Below are positions 63,087 through 64,000 of a DNA stretch of 64,000 bases, one piece after another; position 1 is the stretch's first letter; each line of letters opens with the position of its first letter. Source of the stretch: UBA4877 sp002399345. Lineage in GTDB: Bacteria > Bacillota > Thermoanaerobacteria > Thermoanaerobacterales > UBA4877. The stretch lies in NCBI GenBank assembly GCA_036752905.1, contig DAIORT010000001.1, forward strand, positions 401,569 to 465,568, in the 5' to 3' direction. The position numbers and the translations under genes are program-made. The notes beneath the pieces are model-generated. The model saw nothing but the letters and a program-made list of their open reading frames with translations. It did not search any database and was not told the origin of the DNA.

Positions 63087-63095
63087 TGTTATAAT
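63087..63095 (+). promoter_or_regulatory. Extended −10 promoter of the split sigma genes
   Basis: TGTTATAAT (TG at 63087–63088, TATAAT at 63090–63095) has no good −35 at 17 bp. It would give a leader of about 95 nt containing the hairpin at 63152–63191. The rest of the 62908–63196 gap shows nothing else I recognise. Confidence 0.45.
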
Positions 63096-63151
63096 AAGGT
63101 AAATGATAATGTTTTGATAGCTGGTTTAATCAAAATTTCTGCATAATTAGT

Positions 63152-63191
63152 GTTACCAGAGAAGTTTAAAACTTTACTCTGTGGAGGTAAC
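63152..63191 (+). promoter_or_regulatory. Leader hairpin that hides a ribosome binding site
   Basis: GTTACC (63152–63157) pairs with GGTAAC (63186–63191), and CAGAG (63157–63161) with CTCTG (63177–63181). AAG/CTT extends the stem around an A/T-rich loop. GGAGG of the next gene (63183–63187) is partly inside the stem, so folding should reduce its translation. Confidence 0.6.
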
Positions 63192-63196
63192 TTAAA

Positions 63197-63448
63197 ATGA
63201 ACAAAAAACCGAAACTCCGAGAACTGATTTATTTAGCAAAATGCGGTAACAAAGAGGCAATGAAAAAGGTCGTCAAACGATTCATTCCGATCATTAATAA
63301 ATATTGTCACGAACTAAGAGAACTAAGATATGAAGATACCCGCTCTAGCTTGGTGACTTGGATTATAGAAGCTGTTTATCGCTACCAGCCAAATACTACA
63401 TGGGGTAAAGATGAACTAGCCCGGTATTTATCATCCAGAAAATATTAG
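63197..63448 (+). CDS. RsoA-like co-sigma protein (sigma region 2-like)
   Basis: The 83-residue protein has the helical pattern of sigma region 2 / conjugative-transposon HTH_16 proteins: LIYLAKCGNKEAMKKVVKRF, then YEDTRSSLVTWIIEAVYRY. It has no region 4. In B. subtilis, RsoA (79 residues) supplies region 2 to SigO in trans. Here a region 4-only protein follows 70 nt downstream, so the two probably form one split sigma factor. The alternative is an isolated transposon-type regulator. Confidence 0.65.
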   Translation: MNKKPKLRELIYLAKCGNKEAMKKVVKRFIPIINKYCHELRELRYEDTRSSLVTWIIEAVYRYQPNTTWGKDELARYLSSRKY

Positions 63449-63518
63449 TAGTGCATAATTTTAGTTTCTTAGACAATGAATTAAGTTATGTTACAAAAGG
63501 GGAAGGAGATTGATAGTT

Positions 63519-63932
63519 ATGTCCTCTATATCCAATGTATATGATGATGCCCAAATTGTATCATGGTTTTTAACCGGTTTATATCATGAAACTATCCGGC
63601 TGTCAAAGAAAAATAGAAAGCGCAAAAAACATGAATTATTAACTCTCAACACCCGGATTAGCCAAAATAATAAAGATGAGTATACAGAGAAGATAGACAC
63701 TTTAGCCTCAACTGAAAACATTGATTCCGAAGTAGAGAGTTGTTTATTCTTTAATGAAGTTCTTTCATTGCTTACCCCGAAGCAAACTAGGGTAATTAAG
63801 TTAATAATCCTTGATGGATACACAGAAAAGGAGGTAGCCAAAGGTTTGAAGATTTCACAACCTGCAGTGCACAAAATAAAAAAAAGAGCATTAAAAAAGC
63901 TAAAAGAATATCTTACTATAAATCCCTTATAA
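63519..63932 (+). CDS. SigO-like sigma factor with region 4 only
   Basis: The 137-residue protein has an N-terminal helical part with a basic stretch (KKNRKRKKHELL). A region 4 HTH follows: LLTPKQTRVIKLIILDGYTE, KEVAKGLKISQPAVHKIKKR and ALKKLKEYL. Region 2 (core −10 recognition) is absent. ATG 63519 follows AAGGAG at ten bases; a TTG at 63510 is too close. It is shorter than SigO (176 residues). It lies directly after the region 2-like gene and ends 15 bp before the 53-bp repeat. Confidence 0.75.
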   Translation: MSSISNVYDDAQIVSWFLTGLYHETIRLSKKNRKRKKHELLTLNTRISQNNKDEYTEKIDTLASTENIDSEVESCLFFNEVLSLLTPKQTRVIKLIILDGYTEKEVAKGLKISQPAVHKIKKRALKKLKEYLTINPL

Positions 63933-63947
63933 TTGCTATAGAATTTG

Positions 63948-64000
63948 GCTCATGTAATGGACTACAAAGCTTCTTCCGGGTTGGCCACTGTAAAGTTTAC
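63948..64000 (+). repeat. 53-bp repeat, second copy, cut by window end
   Basis: This copy is identical to 61902–61954 up to the last base of the window. Similarity begins abruptly at 63948; the preceding bases (CTATAGAATTTG) differ from those before 61902. The true length of the repeat cannot be seen. Confidence 0.95.

Noticed and set aside
61902..64000. A diversity-generating retroelement (variable and template repeats)
   Set aside because: The visible 53 bp contain many adenines and not one differs between copies, and the protein's C-terminus does not look like a C-type lectin variable region. No reverse transcriptase is in view. I keep it only as an alternative to test downstream.

Overview
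The window reads as chromosome of a low-GC, endospore-forming Firmicute of the Clostridia type. The evidence is the conserved housekeeping block trmK–nif3-like / rpoD–dnaG / dgt–ppsR–ccpN-like / glyQS / recO–yqzL–era–cdd–ybeY–phoH–yqfD–yqfC / rpsU / mtaB–prmA–dnaJ–dnaK–grpE–hrcA / hemW–lepA / spoIIP–gpr / rpsT / holA–comEC, in the usual order and almost all on the minus strand. Sporulation genes (spoIIP, gpr, yqfC, yqfD, a Spo0E-like gene), a glycine T-box, a CIRCE operator and AGGAGG ribosome binding sites fit. The genus cannot be told from the sequence.

Layout. 1–8.9 kb is accessory: a partial amino-acid permease, a class C beta-lactamase-like serine hydrolase, and a BceAB-like ABC transporter whose permease gene is frameshifted, followed by a NarL-type two-component system. 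A decayed copy of the hydrolase gene's 3' end lies on the far side of this module. 8.9–12.5 kb is the ruin of an integrative element in the 3' end of rlmD. A second rlmD 3' end (8930–8971) marks its far border. Inside are an immunity-like gene with an amber codon, an XRE-HTH/lincosamide-nucleotidyltransferase fusion, and remnants of a serine recombinase and of hsdM. 12.5–15.7 kb holds rlmD, fxsA and dinB. 15.7–20.9 kb is an amino-sugar PTS locus (IIA, YajC-like, IIB, IIC, IID) with a GntR regulator and an AgaS-like isomerase; both transcription units carry the same operator just downstream of the −10. 21–57 kb is the core block, with rnpB and two tRNAs. 57–60.6 kb holds an ECF S component and a Ca/Mn-type P-ATPase behind a yybP-ykoY (Mn2+) riboswitch, with a Spo0E-like gene too short for most gene callers.

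The last 3.3 kb is the least ordinary part. It has an unrecognised 352-residue protein, a secreted stalk-domain protein, and two small adjacent genes that look like a split sigma factor (separate region 2 and region 4 proteins, as in B. subtilis RsoA/SigO). The first of these has its Shine-Dalgarno site inside a hairpin. The window then ends in a perfect 53-bp copy of the 3' part of the 352-residue gene. Across the core genes the 9-mer GGCCWGGCC occurs far more often than base composition predicts.
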